From Lampris incognitus (lineage: Eukaryota > Chordata > Actinopteri > Lampriformes > Lampridae), in the NCBI RefSeq assembly GCF_029633865.1, contig NC_079217.1:53590979-53654978 (forward strand): a stretch of 64,000 nt of DNA. The letters run 5' to 3'. The first letter of the stretch is position 1, and every line of letters begins with the position of its first letter. The notes under the pieces were generated by a model. That model saw only the letters and a list, made by a program, of their open reading frames with translations, made no database searches and was not told the origin of the DNA. Both the position numbers and the translations under genes were made by a program. Below are positions 10,561-20,279 of the stretch, in pieces.

Positions 10561-11545
10561 CAAGTTGTACATATCAAGTTACATCCACAATTATGAGGAT
10601 AAGGATACCCGTCCTCATAGTTCTTTACTAGAGGACAGTTGTTTTCCATAGAGAGCAGTTGTTATAGACAGAAACGTGTCATAGGCTACAGCTACATCTT
10701 CCGAATTTATTCCAGTGTTGTTTCATTTAGGCCTTGTTTACAGGAGTTGAATGTGTCTTTTGATTTGTATTTAATTGTTTTGACTGTTTTAGTGTCATTC
10801 GTCATTCTTGGTCCCAGTACAGCTTTGTATGATTGCAAAGACTGGCAGATGATCACGTGTGTCGTTTATTAATAATCCACTTGTTACTTCCTTGTCAATA
10901 ACATTAGTAAATATATTATCAATTAGTGTAGCACTGTGTGTTGTTATTCTAACTGGCCTTGTGATTGAGCTGTAGCTACTTGTGATAAGCTGGTACTGTA
11001 CATTGAGTTAATGAATTCTGTGGTTGTATTGGGTTCTTGTGGGTTTATCAGCTCAATCTTGAAATCCCCAAAGACAAAGACCATTTTCTCATTATTTATA
11101 TTGTTATATAATTCCAGTAGCTTCTCCTTAAATGTGACGATACAAGAACCAGGTTTTTTGTATACACAGCTCATTAGAATATTTCTCCATCTCCATTTCT
11201 ACTGTAATGCATTCCATGACATTGTCCAAAACAAACGACATATTCCTGACAGATTTACATTTATAATTTCCATCGATATATAGATCAACTCCCCTACCTT
11301 TTCTTTGAATCCTTTTAATGAAAAACATTTCGTATCCCTCAATCTCGACCACATCTGTCTGTTCTTTGCTTAGCCAAGTATCAGATATTGGAATTACTGG
11401 GATTGTTTTGTTTTGTTTTGTTTTTTTTGTCCAGTTTTCTTAAGCAGTGACTGATCTTTGAAAATTTTGAACTAAGGCTCCTGCTATTGAAGTGAATTAT
11501 TGATATTGCTCCATCCATTTTTACGCTTCTTTTGAACTGATCTTC
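10560..11545 (-). pseudogene. Non-LTR retrotransposon endonuclease fragment
   Basis: Read leftward: ISIIHFNSRSLSSKFSKISH (about 11480-11530), VEIEGYEMFFIKRIQRKGRG with VDLYIDGNYKCKSV (11128-11352), CITVEMEMEKYSNE, MSCVYKKPGS, FVFGDFKIELINPQEPNTTT (10944-11174), then SATLIDNIFTNVIDKE and DTRDHLPVFAI toward 10800. These are blocks of an AP-type endonuclease in a CR1/L2-like LINE. The catalytic GDF(K/N)I and DHLP motifs are visible. Frames change several times, and RT is absent. Confidence 0.75.
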
Positions 11546-11619
11546 TTCTTCTTCTTCTTCTTCTTCTTCTTCTTCTTCTTCTTCTTCTTCTTCTTCTTCT
11601 TCTTCTTCTTCTTCTTCTA
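11541..11619. repeat. (CTT)n microsatellite
   Basis: About 26 uninterrupted CTT units. On the other strand it would read as poly-Glu, which is not a gene. It sits at the N-terminal edge of the LINE endonuclease fragment. Confidence 0.98.
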
Positions 11620-11927
11620 TTTTTCCGCTTTCGGTGTGCAAAGATGGCTGTGTGAATTCACTTTTGCAGCGGCCTCACCCAGTGCCGGTGTCAGAAGATG
11701 GCGGCGCAAATTCACATTTATGGCAGCCTCACCCAGTCGCAAGGCTGCCAAGTCTCACCCTTTGGGAGTGAGAGTCACGCAATTATGCCTCTTCACACGC
11801 TCACACGCCACACTTGCTATTTCACAAGCTCATAAACGTTTTCCCTTCACCTCTATATAATATTTCCACAACTTGCTATGCTGCTTGCGGCTTGCCGTAG
11901 TTCGGGTCCGTCACTGGCTTTCCGGGG

Positions 11928-12080
11928 TGAGCCCGCCCTATTCTTTCTCTGATTGGCTGACCCAGATATTCTTACCCTAATCTTAACCAATCATCAGTCC
12001 TCATGCCTAAATCTAACCAACCCAATCAATGAAAGGCAACCACGAGTATCAACCAATCAGAGGCAGAGTAGGGCGGGTCA
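11928..12080. repeat. Inverted CCAAT/GC-box-like arms
   Basis: The left arm, from TGAGCCCGCCCTATTC to TCTCTGATTGG (11928-11956), and the right arm, from CCAATCAGAGGCAGAG to TAGGGCGGGTCA (12053-12080), are near-perfect complements. They are separated by about 95 bp holding further CCAAT or ATTGG motifs. Each arm couples a GC-box-like GGGCGGG with an inverted CCAAT. It could be a MITE or an old promoter remnant. Confidence 0.5.
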
Positions 12081-12140
12081 TAGCGTCAACGCCACGAAAT
12101 AAAATAAAATAAAAGAGCTCCACAAGAAGAAGACCCCACG

Positions 12141-12210
12141 GAAGAAGAAGAAGAAGAAGAAGAAGAAGAAGAAGAAGAAGAAGAAGAAGAAGAAGAAGAA
12201 GAAGAAGAAA
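12141..12210. repeat. (GAA)n microsatellite
   Basis: About 22 GAA units, inverted relative to the (CTT)n block 520 bp to the left. Confidence 0.97.
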
Positions 12211-13540
12211 GAAAACGGTAGGTAACCGTTTCATTGTGATCATACGAAATAGTAAATACGTTAGTTTTATAGAATAAAATGTGTTATAGTCACTCAGTCC
12301 GAGCAGGAGTAACGTTACACAGGCTGCTGTGATAGCTCGCAGTTAAAAAGGAAAATATTCGAAGTCACTTGTCAGCGATCTGTAGAAGAACAATAGCTTT
12401 CCTTTTTGGTGAATGTCCTGTTTTTGGTTTCTATTATACTTGGTTCACCGATAAATCTCTGAATGTGTTATTGAATGAAATTGATCTAATAGTTCTTGAC
12501 ATGAGGTGATGATTTTTTTTTATAAAAACCAGGATGTGATTTATTTTGCCACATAGTCTAAATCCAAAATTCTAAACTTTTAACTTTCCAGAGCAGAAGT
12601 TTAGCTCAGTGTCTGTGCCTATTAGAACATTTGAGATCGGGTATGTCAATGTTTGTCGAAATGACTATTATGTCATTTGGTGGGTTTAACTAGGGTTGCC
12701 ACCCATCCCCCCAAAAATTCCAGTTTGCAATTAGTATATGGAAAATATGTCATATTTCATGTTTTTCTCATTAAATAATTGTGGTTTTATGTTCCCAAAA
12801 AGGCATTAAAGGTTAAAATTACTTTAAGAAATACATGTAAATTTAATAGTTATGATCAGTATTGAAGTTGGTCAAAAGATTTAATGCATTGAACGTGAAA
12901 AAAAATATTCATGTGTAATATTCTTATAGCACTTTTAAGGAACTGAACATTTTTTGCACCGAGGGTAAAACGTCATGATTTTCTGGAGGGGTGCCCAGGG
13001 GTTAAAGGAACTGCTTGAATTCATAGTTTGAGCCTTGTGCTCTGAACAAACAAAGAAATGCACTTTATTATTTTTTTAATATTATTGTTCTGGTTCTGTA
13101 TTCATTGGCATTTTATAAATAAATGTATTTTATCTGTCTAAATTCTTCTTGTTACAATTGTTTTCATTTCTACTTGTGCTGGTCAATTATGAACACTATA
13201 TAAAATAGCAGGAAACTGGTTTTTAAGTTGCACAAATAATTGGGTTGAGAGGAGCTCCCTGAATACAAATGACAGAATAAGACTGAATAATGACATCCGA
13301 CAGTCTAATTCTAAAGTAGGCTCGGACTCTTTGTATTAAATTCTTTCTAGCAATTGACAAGATTTCTTATGTGTTCACTATTCCGATTAAAGAGAGAGAG
13401 CATGAGGAGGAGGCCAACATCACATTACAACATCACAACAGTCTAATCCTAATGTTCATTCAAGTTCAGATATTCCTCTAAATCCACCTTAAAAAAGGCC
13501 AATCGGCAAATGTCCCCTCGCCAGAGTCTCACTCTTAACT
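12211..13540. other. No recognisable feature
   Basis: AT-rich, with stops in all frames. I see no exon-like block, transposon protein or terminal repeat here. Confidence 0.6.
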
Positions 13541-13935
13541 TTAGTTGAAACTTGGCAGCCCTGCCCAGTACCGTCCATGCAGTGTCTTTGTCCACGTCTA
13601 AGTTTTGTCTTCGTTGGATGGCTGGAAGAGCTGGCGCTGGATCGGCTGGGAGAACGGGGCAGGCTAAGCTAACTGCTAGCCCATGCAGACCGGCAGTTCC
13701 GATAACCCCGAGGGCGGTCCGGCGGCGGCCTCACCTGGCGTTGACTGGATGTCGCCGTGAGGAGTGCGGGGAGGTGTGTCGAGGGTGTCTGGCTGGGGGA
13801 GCTGGCGCTGGATCGGCTGGGAGAGCTTGGTCTACTTCGTCCGGTGGGCCCAGGGACCACGGCCCCTGCCTGGAGCTGCACCTGAGGAGGAAACGCTGAG
13901 GGTGGTCTGACAGGACGCGGGGGGGGGGGGGCTAA
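13540..13935. other. GC-rich patch with a 26-bp direct repeat
   Basis: The GC content is clearly higher than the flanks, with many CpG. A 26-bp block (GAGCTGGCGCTGGATCGGCT plus GGGAGA) occurs at 13628-13653 and exactly again at 13799-13824. It ends in a G-run at 13919-13931. It could be a transposon 5' region or a CpG-rich promoter. No supported ORF. Confidence 0.4.
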
Positions 13936-14554
13936 GTGTAGTAACTTGAACGACACGTATACTTTATAATAAGAAAGCTTTACTTAACTGAACGGGACCG
14001 ATACATAGCCGAATTGCAGTGCACTAACCGTCCACTAGCACTAACATGGCACATACACAATAGACTGACGGACAGAACACATTTACTTACTGTGTGACGT
14101 CCTATAGATAGATGGATATAGAGGTGGGTATAGATATAGGCTGGTTCACCCTCCGAGGCAGCAGGTGGCGACACTTAAACAGTGTAATCACACAACTTCT
14201 GTCAATCAGCTTCCGGAATTAAAATGAACTTTGACCGGCGACGTCACGGCCTACGTCACTACGTATTTACGAAATCATTTCTATTTTAAGGGAAGCCGCT
14301 AGATGGCGCAAAACCGCCACAAATAACACTAGCTTGCCGCTAAACTAAGAACGCCATGACATGTTCTGAATGTCATGGCTAGTGTATCTAGCGTTGTGTG
14401 GAATGGACTGCGCTATCCTGGCCAACACAGGATCTTTCCTTAGAGTATAGCCCCTTTTAGTTTGTAAACAGTGATGACGTAGGTGTGGATGCGCGCGCAT
14501 TTAGGCAACGGAAGTATGGCGGAGTTAGCTAGTTTGTCCAACTAAGCAAGGGGA

Positions 14555-14810
14555 TTGACGACAAAAGATCGCGAAAGTTACCTGAATAAATTAACTTTGG
14601 CGAACGGCAACCGATTTCCAGATCCGTGTGGTATTACCGAGTGGGTGGAAGACGTTACTAAGTGGCCTAATATCCAGTGGACAGATATATATATACATAT
14701 TTGCGGGCATACAAGTCAGTGGATGCTTACAACTATGTTGTCTGTGATCACGTACAAAATGTAAAATACCATGACATAGACTCGAGTTTTGTGTCCTGAA
14801 ATCCCAAGTC
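14555..14810 (+). pseudogene. ISL2EU-type Harbinger second protein, N-terminal fragment
   Basis: ATG 14555 opens RESYLNKLTLANGNRFPDP and ITEWVEDVTKWPNIQWTDIY. After a frameshift near 14700 it continues AYKSVDAYNYVVCDHVQNVK (about 14708-14767). This matches, from memory, the start of the YqaJ/SWIM-type accessory protein encoded divergently from the transposase in ISL2EU elements. The rest, with the nuclease domain, is missing. Its neighbour on the opposite strand (15231-16110) is the matching transposase. Confidence 0.6.
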
Positions 14811-15230
14811 TTGCCAAGTCAAAGACAAGGACACGAGATGGCTATGTACGAGGGACAAAGATTCTGTTTACTGTCACAGAGGAGGGAATAAACCAGAGAA
14901 ATATGCACATTTAAGAGGCTAAAAGCAGAGAATTTGCACAATTTTTCTTATAAATGACTCAAATCAAGGTGTTGTCAAAATGTATATTTAATAACAGCTC
15001 TCAATTAATAGTTGCAGTTCTAAATTATTTTGAGAGGAAAACCTAAACAATGTTACATGTTCACAGTGCAGTGCTGTTTGTGAAATGGCAACATATGAAT
15101 GATAGAATTCACTAATTTTTTAGATTTTTTGGGAACAACACTTTTGCAGAGGTTTGTGAGAGTGCCACACACTATCACAACATCATCGAGAATGTTAACC
15201 TGTGACACTGGAATTACTGTTTGCAAAATC

Positions 15231-16110
15231 TTAAAAGTTTTTCATCGTCCAATTACTCGTTCCACATGTATCCTTACACGAGACAGTTGTCTCGATGAGT
15301 CCACCTCCTGTGCAGAGAGTTGCCTTTTTTCCTTTTGTGAAATGAGGTATACGAAGGGTGGCACCATAAACTGCAAGTTCATCGTGGATTAGAAATCCCC
15401 TATCTGCCAGAATGTCATCGTTATGTTCCAAAAGTTCCAAAAACCCTGATTCCTTTGTTATCTGCTTGTCAGAAACCCGCCCACCCCAACCAGGGGACAG
15501 AAATGAAATTACTCCAGCTGGAGTGATGCCAATCAAATATTTAATGGTGTTGGTGTGTTTATAATTTGACCATGTCTGGGCCCTGGCAGTCAGATTACTG
15601 GGTCTAGCAATGAAAACCTCTGTGCAATCTATTATGCACCAGCATCTTTTAAAGTTTTGCTTGAAAATATTAGGCATGTTCTTTAGTATAGCTCCCTTAC
15701 TTGGCCATTTTAACGAGTGGCTTGAGGACTATGGCCATAGCAGGTATCCAGCTCTGACAAATATTTGATACGGTGGTTTTTGATACCTTAAATCTATAGG
15801 CTAAATCAGTATTAGTTAGGTCTAGCCTTAATCTCATTAGCACAACCAATAGACGATCCTGTAGAGAGAGGTTTTGGCTAATCCTTTCTACACTGTCTGT
15901 TATTTTTGCACACAGCCAGTCAAAGATAATGGAGGTAAGTCCTGTGAAAAAAATCAGTTGTCCTATGTTGAACTTAAGTGGCATAGTAAAATGTAGAGTT
16001 TTGCAGCTCCTCTTTAAGCTTCTCATTTTCAGCCCGTAGTTTTTCACACTCCTGCTGCAGGTTGAAGCTGAGTGTACCTCAGGTTCAGATCATCATATTC
16101 TGTTCTTGGG
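15231..16110 (-). pseudogene. Harbinger/ISL2EU-type DDE transposase, broken
   Basis: Read leftward: a leucine-zipper-like QQECEKLRAENEKLKEELQN near 16050, then an HTH domain (LSLQDRLLVVLMRLRLDLTN, YRFKVSKTTVSNICQSW) at 15770-15900. The DDE_Tnp_4 catalytic domain then begins in another frame (CWCIIDCTEVFIARPSNLTA, SPGWGGRVSDKQIT, ILADRGFLI, FTKGKKA). It would cut and paste the element in the nucleus. Frameshifts lie near 15990 and 15705, and the C-terminus is missing. The THAP finger expected in some relatives is not seen. Confidence 0.8.
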
Positions 16111-16287
16111 ACTGGGGTGTCCTCTTCAGCTTTAACAGAAAAGCGAACAGTTAGGATATGCCGGCACAAGCTCACAACAAATTGGTTGATTGCACAACAA
16201 AAATGTATCCTTACCAGGACAGTGATCCTGCTGACTTGTCCTGGAGTTTCAGAAGGAGCAGGTTGATTAGGTGGAGTGTAAACCCTT

Positions 16288-17411
16288 TCATCTCGCAATG
16301 GGGTGACTGTCCTGCAGCAAAACCGCTCCTAGTCCACTGCTGCTGGCATCACAGTATATTTCGACAGGCTTTGCGGGGTTGAAAAACTTCAGCACTGGAG
16401 GATGCATGCACAACTCCTTGAGTTTGTCAAAAAGTTTGCTGCTGTACTGGCTGCCATGCAAACTCCACATTGCTCTTGAGGAGCTGATGCAGCAGAGCAT
16501 CCTCTTCACTGAGGTTGGGTATGAACTTTGACAGGTACGTTACAAAGCCCAAAAAGCTGCAGACACCATCTTTGTCTGTTGGCGGCAACATGTACCGTAC
16601 TGCCTCAACTTTCACAGGGTCTGGTTTCAGTCCATCTGCCGTTATTAGATGTCCCACATATAGCACTGCTGCTTGACGAATGTGACATTTGTTGAAGTTG
16701 AGCCTCAGATTGTAGCTCGTTGCTCTCTCGCAGGATTACATCATGCTTCTCCACCTTGGGGGCTGCTATGAGAATATCATCCATCACACTGACGGTTCCT
16801 CCGATGCCCTGGAGCATTTCGTCCATGATACATTGGAAAATTTCCAGTGCGCATTTTAGTCCAAATGGGAGTCTCAGCCATCTGTACCTTCCAATCAGTG
16901 TATTTAAGGCCGTGAGAAAGGATGATGCTTCATCCAGTGCTATCTGAAGAGATCCAGATTTAGCATCCAGGACTGAGAAGACTTTGGCACCAGATACGGT
17001 TTAAACAACCTCCTCTATGGGGCGTATGGGGTGGTGCTCCCTCATTATGATTTTATTTAAATCACTTGGATCTATGCAGATTCTTATCTTGCCATTAAAC
17101 ACTATGGCTACCATAGAGCGCACCCATTCTGTAGGTTGGTCAGCTTTAGTGATGTAGCCATCTTTCTCCATCTCACGTAGTTTCTCCACTATATTTTCTC
17201 TGAGTGCGGCTGGTTGGCGGCGGACAGGATGGACCACAGCCTTTGCATCTGGATCAATTTTGATTGTGTATGTACCTGGGAGGGTTCCGGTGGTACGTGT
17301 CAAGGTACTCACCACGTCCAGCTGGTACACTCTGTGTTGGAATGGCGACATCAGTACTGCTTGGTTGTTGTTTTTTTCAGTAGTGTTTTTTTGGTGAGTC
17401 CAGATGAACAA
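16288..17411 (-). pseudogene. Gypsy reverse transcriptase, broken
   Basis: Read leftward: RRQPAALRENIVEKLREMEK, RICIDPSDLNKIIMREHHPI, RPIEEVV (17020-17230), SVLDAKSGSLQIALDEASS (about 16930-16990), the catalytic VMDDILIAAPKVEKH (about 16750-16790), LYVGHLITADGLKPDPVKVE, VCSFLGFVTYLSKFIPNLSE, and the RNase H start YCDASSSGLGAVLLQDSHPI. The usual YxDD is VMDD, a known variant. It breaks off at 16290 next to the Harbinger remnant, so RNase H is incomplete. The missing half resembles 6900-9085. Confidence 0.82.
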
Positions 17412-18912
17412 TCAGGCATAAAGCCTCAGCTGTATCACCACTGAGTACATTTTCCTGTGCAATGTCCACAATTTCAAACTCAGCGCTCACTTCACACTCC
17501 TTGTGTTTGCTCAGTAGATCAACTGCAGCAACAGGCTTTAGCTTGTGATTGAAATAAGAGTGAGGTACTGTGCTAGAGCATTTTAGCTCCCCTGTGTGTA
17601 TGAGGAGCTGGTATCTGTCTAGGGTCAGTGTATTGTCATTTGGCACCTGTGTCAGTCGTGAACTGCACTTCCTGAGACAGAATTTCCAAGTTTACTTTCC
17701 ATTTGTCATCTGCAGGACAACCCATCTGTGTCAAATTTATGCGCAGAATTTCATCATCTAGTGAATCCTGACTTGGCTCAACACTCACTGAATTTACTGC
17801 ATGTTTGTGACACAGCCACCCAGTGATTTATTTTTTTACACAGTAGGAACATACGGAGCCTTTAGCTGGGCACTTTCCTTTACTCCACTTGTGCTGGGGG
17901 TATTTTCCACAACTTGGGCAGCTTTTGGGTTGGTTGACTGATGCTCGCCTCTGATGTGTGGGTTTTGACTGTCCTTTACTGTATGTTATTTTATTGGGTG
18001 CTGGGTACTTTGCTTTGGCAGACACTATTGATACTTGTGAATCATCCTCTCCGGCGATTTTTTTATTTGTTTCTGTGACGTTTCAAACTGCTGAGGGATT
18101 TCTATATCTTTTGGTAGTGTCAAGTCCTCACCTTCATCCAGCAGTTTACTTGAACCCTTTTTTTCTCTTACTCCCACGATTATGTCGTCAATCAACATGT
18201 CACCTGGGTAAGCGTACTCATAATCCATGAGTATGAGTCTCAAATCCCTAACAATGTTATCAAAACTTTCACATGGTCCTTGTTTCCTTTGTTTGAAACG
18301 ATGCCTGGCTATTCGCTTATTTTTCTTCGGTGTGATGTAGATGGCAAACTTATCCAAAACTTTGGAGGGCTCCTCTTTTTCACCATCAGCCCAGATTAAT
18401 GTCTTGTAGATTTCTCTACCTTGCTCGCCGAGCCACGTGCCTAGCCAACCGGCTCGCTGTGTTAGCCGTTAGCTCCGGACCATCCTTAGCTCCGGACCAT
18501 CCTTAGCGCAGGTCCATCCTTAGCTCAGGAACATCCATAGCTCAGGACCATCCTTAGCTCAGGAACATCCTTAGCTCCGGACCATCCTTAGCTCAGGACC
18601 ATCCTTAGCTCCGGACCATCCTTAGCTCAGGAACATCCTTAGCTCAGGACCACCGAAGACGAACGTGACATGACTCCTGAATCTTTCAAACTCTTGATAT
18701 AAATCAGAAGCCTCCCGGATCTTGGTGTGTTCAAATTGCAAATATGCCATTATTCTTAATTCTCTGTTCTTGACAGACTTCTGACACCGTGTAATGTCCT
18801 TAAAACGGGACACACGTCTCAGTTGGGAGCCAGCTTGTTTATTCCGCAATGTGAACAGAGCTACGGGTGCCGTGCAGGGACAGAACAGACCGCAGCTACG
18901 GAACGCAAACAC
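17377..18912 (-). pseudogene. Gypsy gag with zinc knuckle and protease region, broken
   Basis: Read leftward from 18912: a gag start (RIMAYLQFEHTKIREASDLY, FERFRSHVTFVFGGP), a minisatellite, then VLDKFAIYITPKKNKRIARH, CESFDNIVRDLRLILMDYEY, DDIIVGVRE (18025-18380), a zinc knuckle (CPSCGKYPQHKWSKGKCPAK, 17828-17950) and protease-side sequence (DRYQLLIHTGELK, 17580-17620). In-frame stops and frameshifts occur throughout. It belongs with the RT at 16288-17411. Confidence 0.72.
18469..18654. repeat. 17-bp minisatellite, about 11 copies, within gypsy gag
   Basis: The unit TTAGCTCCGGACCATCC is repeated 11 times without gaps, with CCGGACC and CAGGAAC variants mixed. The period is not a multiple of three, so it destroys the gag frame that surrounds it. 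Confidence 0.95.
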
Positions 18913-18925
18913 AACATGTTACAAG

Positions 18926-19241
18926 CAGGGGCGCCCCCAAGGGGTGGCCAGGGATACTATCCCTGGCCCCCCCGCTGGCCCCCCCAGCCACGAGTCGCAT
19001 ATGCAGAATATGCTTCTATCTGATATTTTGCATTAGGTGCTGTTCATTTAAATCAATAATGTATATTTTTCTTAACTCTCATATTGACAGTTTTCCACTA
19101 GCCTATACAGTATACTACAACAGCATCGTAGAATTCCCAAAATTCAGTTATGGCTTTTGGTTTTGGTTTTGGTGTGCCACCCCAAGACTTTCAGTGGCCC
19201 CATTTGGCCACCCCTATGAAAAATTTCTGGGGGCGCCACTG
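18926..19241. mobile_element. hAT-type MITE with exact 8-bp TSD
   Basis: The ends are CAGGGGCGCCCCCA (left) and the complement of CAGTGGCGCCCCCAG (right). Both ends then share AGGGGTGGCCA. GTTACAAG flanks it exactly at 18918-18925 and 19242-19249. It is 316 bp, AT-rich inside, with no transposase. Confidence 0.9.
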
Positions 19242-19639
19242 GTTACAAGGTCTTCGTTTACGTACACGTCAGTCCGAAGCTCCTGCTTTTTCTTCCTGTT
19301 GAAGCAGATAAGTATAGCTGGCGTTGCCCTCTTGTAACCAATAGTACCCATTTAATAAGACGTGTTGCTTAAGGGACACAGATAAATATAGTTGACACTT
19401 CTGTGATATCTTTGTATTGCATGGCTTTGTTTGCCTGTCATGGTGGCGGTATGCGCTTACCTTTTTGGGCTTATCTAAAGGTACTCCTTATTAGGGCAGC
19501 TGCCTCTATAATTATAATATATTCGTAGTACAAACGGCAAATGAGTGCAGGATATTTTCAGCTCTGACGTTATGCGAGCGGTACTTATTTGGGCCATTAC
19601 CGCCGTAAGAGATCGTAACATGACCATCATTTTTTTTTC

Positions 19640-20060
19640 TTTTTGGATCCCCCCCTCCCCTCCCCTCCCCTTTTTTCCCCCTCCCCAGTTGTACTTGGCC
19701 AATTACCCCACTCTTCCGAGCCGTCCCGGTCGCTGCTTCACCGGGGAGGGCTGCAGACTACCACATGCCTCCTCCGATACACGTGGAGTCGCCAGCCGCT
19801 TCTTTTCACCTGACAGTGAGGAGTTTCCCCAGAGACACGTAGCGCGTGGGCTATTACCCCCAGTTCCCCGCCGCCGCCGCACAGGCACCCGACCGACCAG
19901 AGGAGGCGCTAGTGCAGCGACCAGGACACATACCCACATCCGGCTTCCCACCCGCACACATGGCCAATTGTGTCTGTAGGGACGCCCGACCAAGCCGGAG
20001 GCAACACGGGGATTCGAACCGGCGATCCCCGTGTTGGTAGGCAACGGGATAGACCGCCCT
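19640..20060 (-). repeat. tRNA-derived SINE, copy 2
   Basis: Same family as 8142-8588. On the minus strand the head reads GGGGATCGCCGGTTCGAATC, with a perfect B-box GGTTCGAATC (about 20011-20020). The tail is a C/T-rich tract on the plus strand (19640-19690). I found no clear TSD. It lies just beyond the probable por 3' end. Confidence 0.85.
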
Positions 20061-20279
20061 TCTGGGGAACCTCGGCTAAACTTAGATCAACCGCTTAAGC
20101 GTCGTGCTGCGTCTTCTGCATGGAGGGTCAATTTTGTACAACATTTTACATTTACAAATCAGCAGATCCATTCCAACTGGGTCATTCTCGAGTAGTCTCC
20201 TCATCACCAAGCCAGGCAACTCACACATTGTTCACAACGTGTTAGCGTGTTATTCTTTTCATGAGTGATTTGGCACAAA

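Noticed and set aside
11381..11641. Long Glu-rich reading frame on the minus strand
   Set aside because: It is translated (CTT)n microsatellite; only the short LINE-endonuclease end of it is meaningful.
13552..13956. Overlapping 95-115-codon frames in the GC-rich patch as genes
   Set aside because: Low stop-codon density is expected at high GC. Pro/Arg/Gly-rich frames on both strands show no recognisable domain.
18469..18654. CRISPR-like regular repeat array
   Set aside because: 17-bp units are tandem with no spacers, in vertebrate DNA inside a gag pseudogene.
19960..20060. Possible tRNA gene (GGTTCGAATC B-box, similar at 8520, 34450, 60705 and 63240)
   Set aside because: These are the heads of SINEs: each continues into the same SINE body, the acceptor stems do not close, and TSDs flank several copies.
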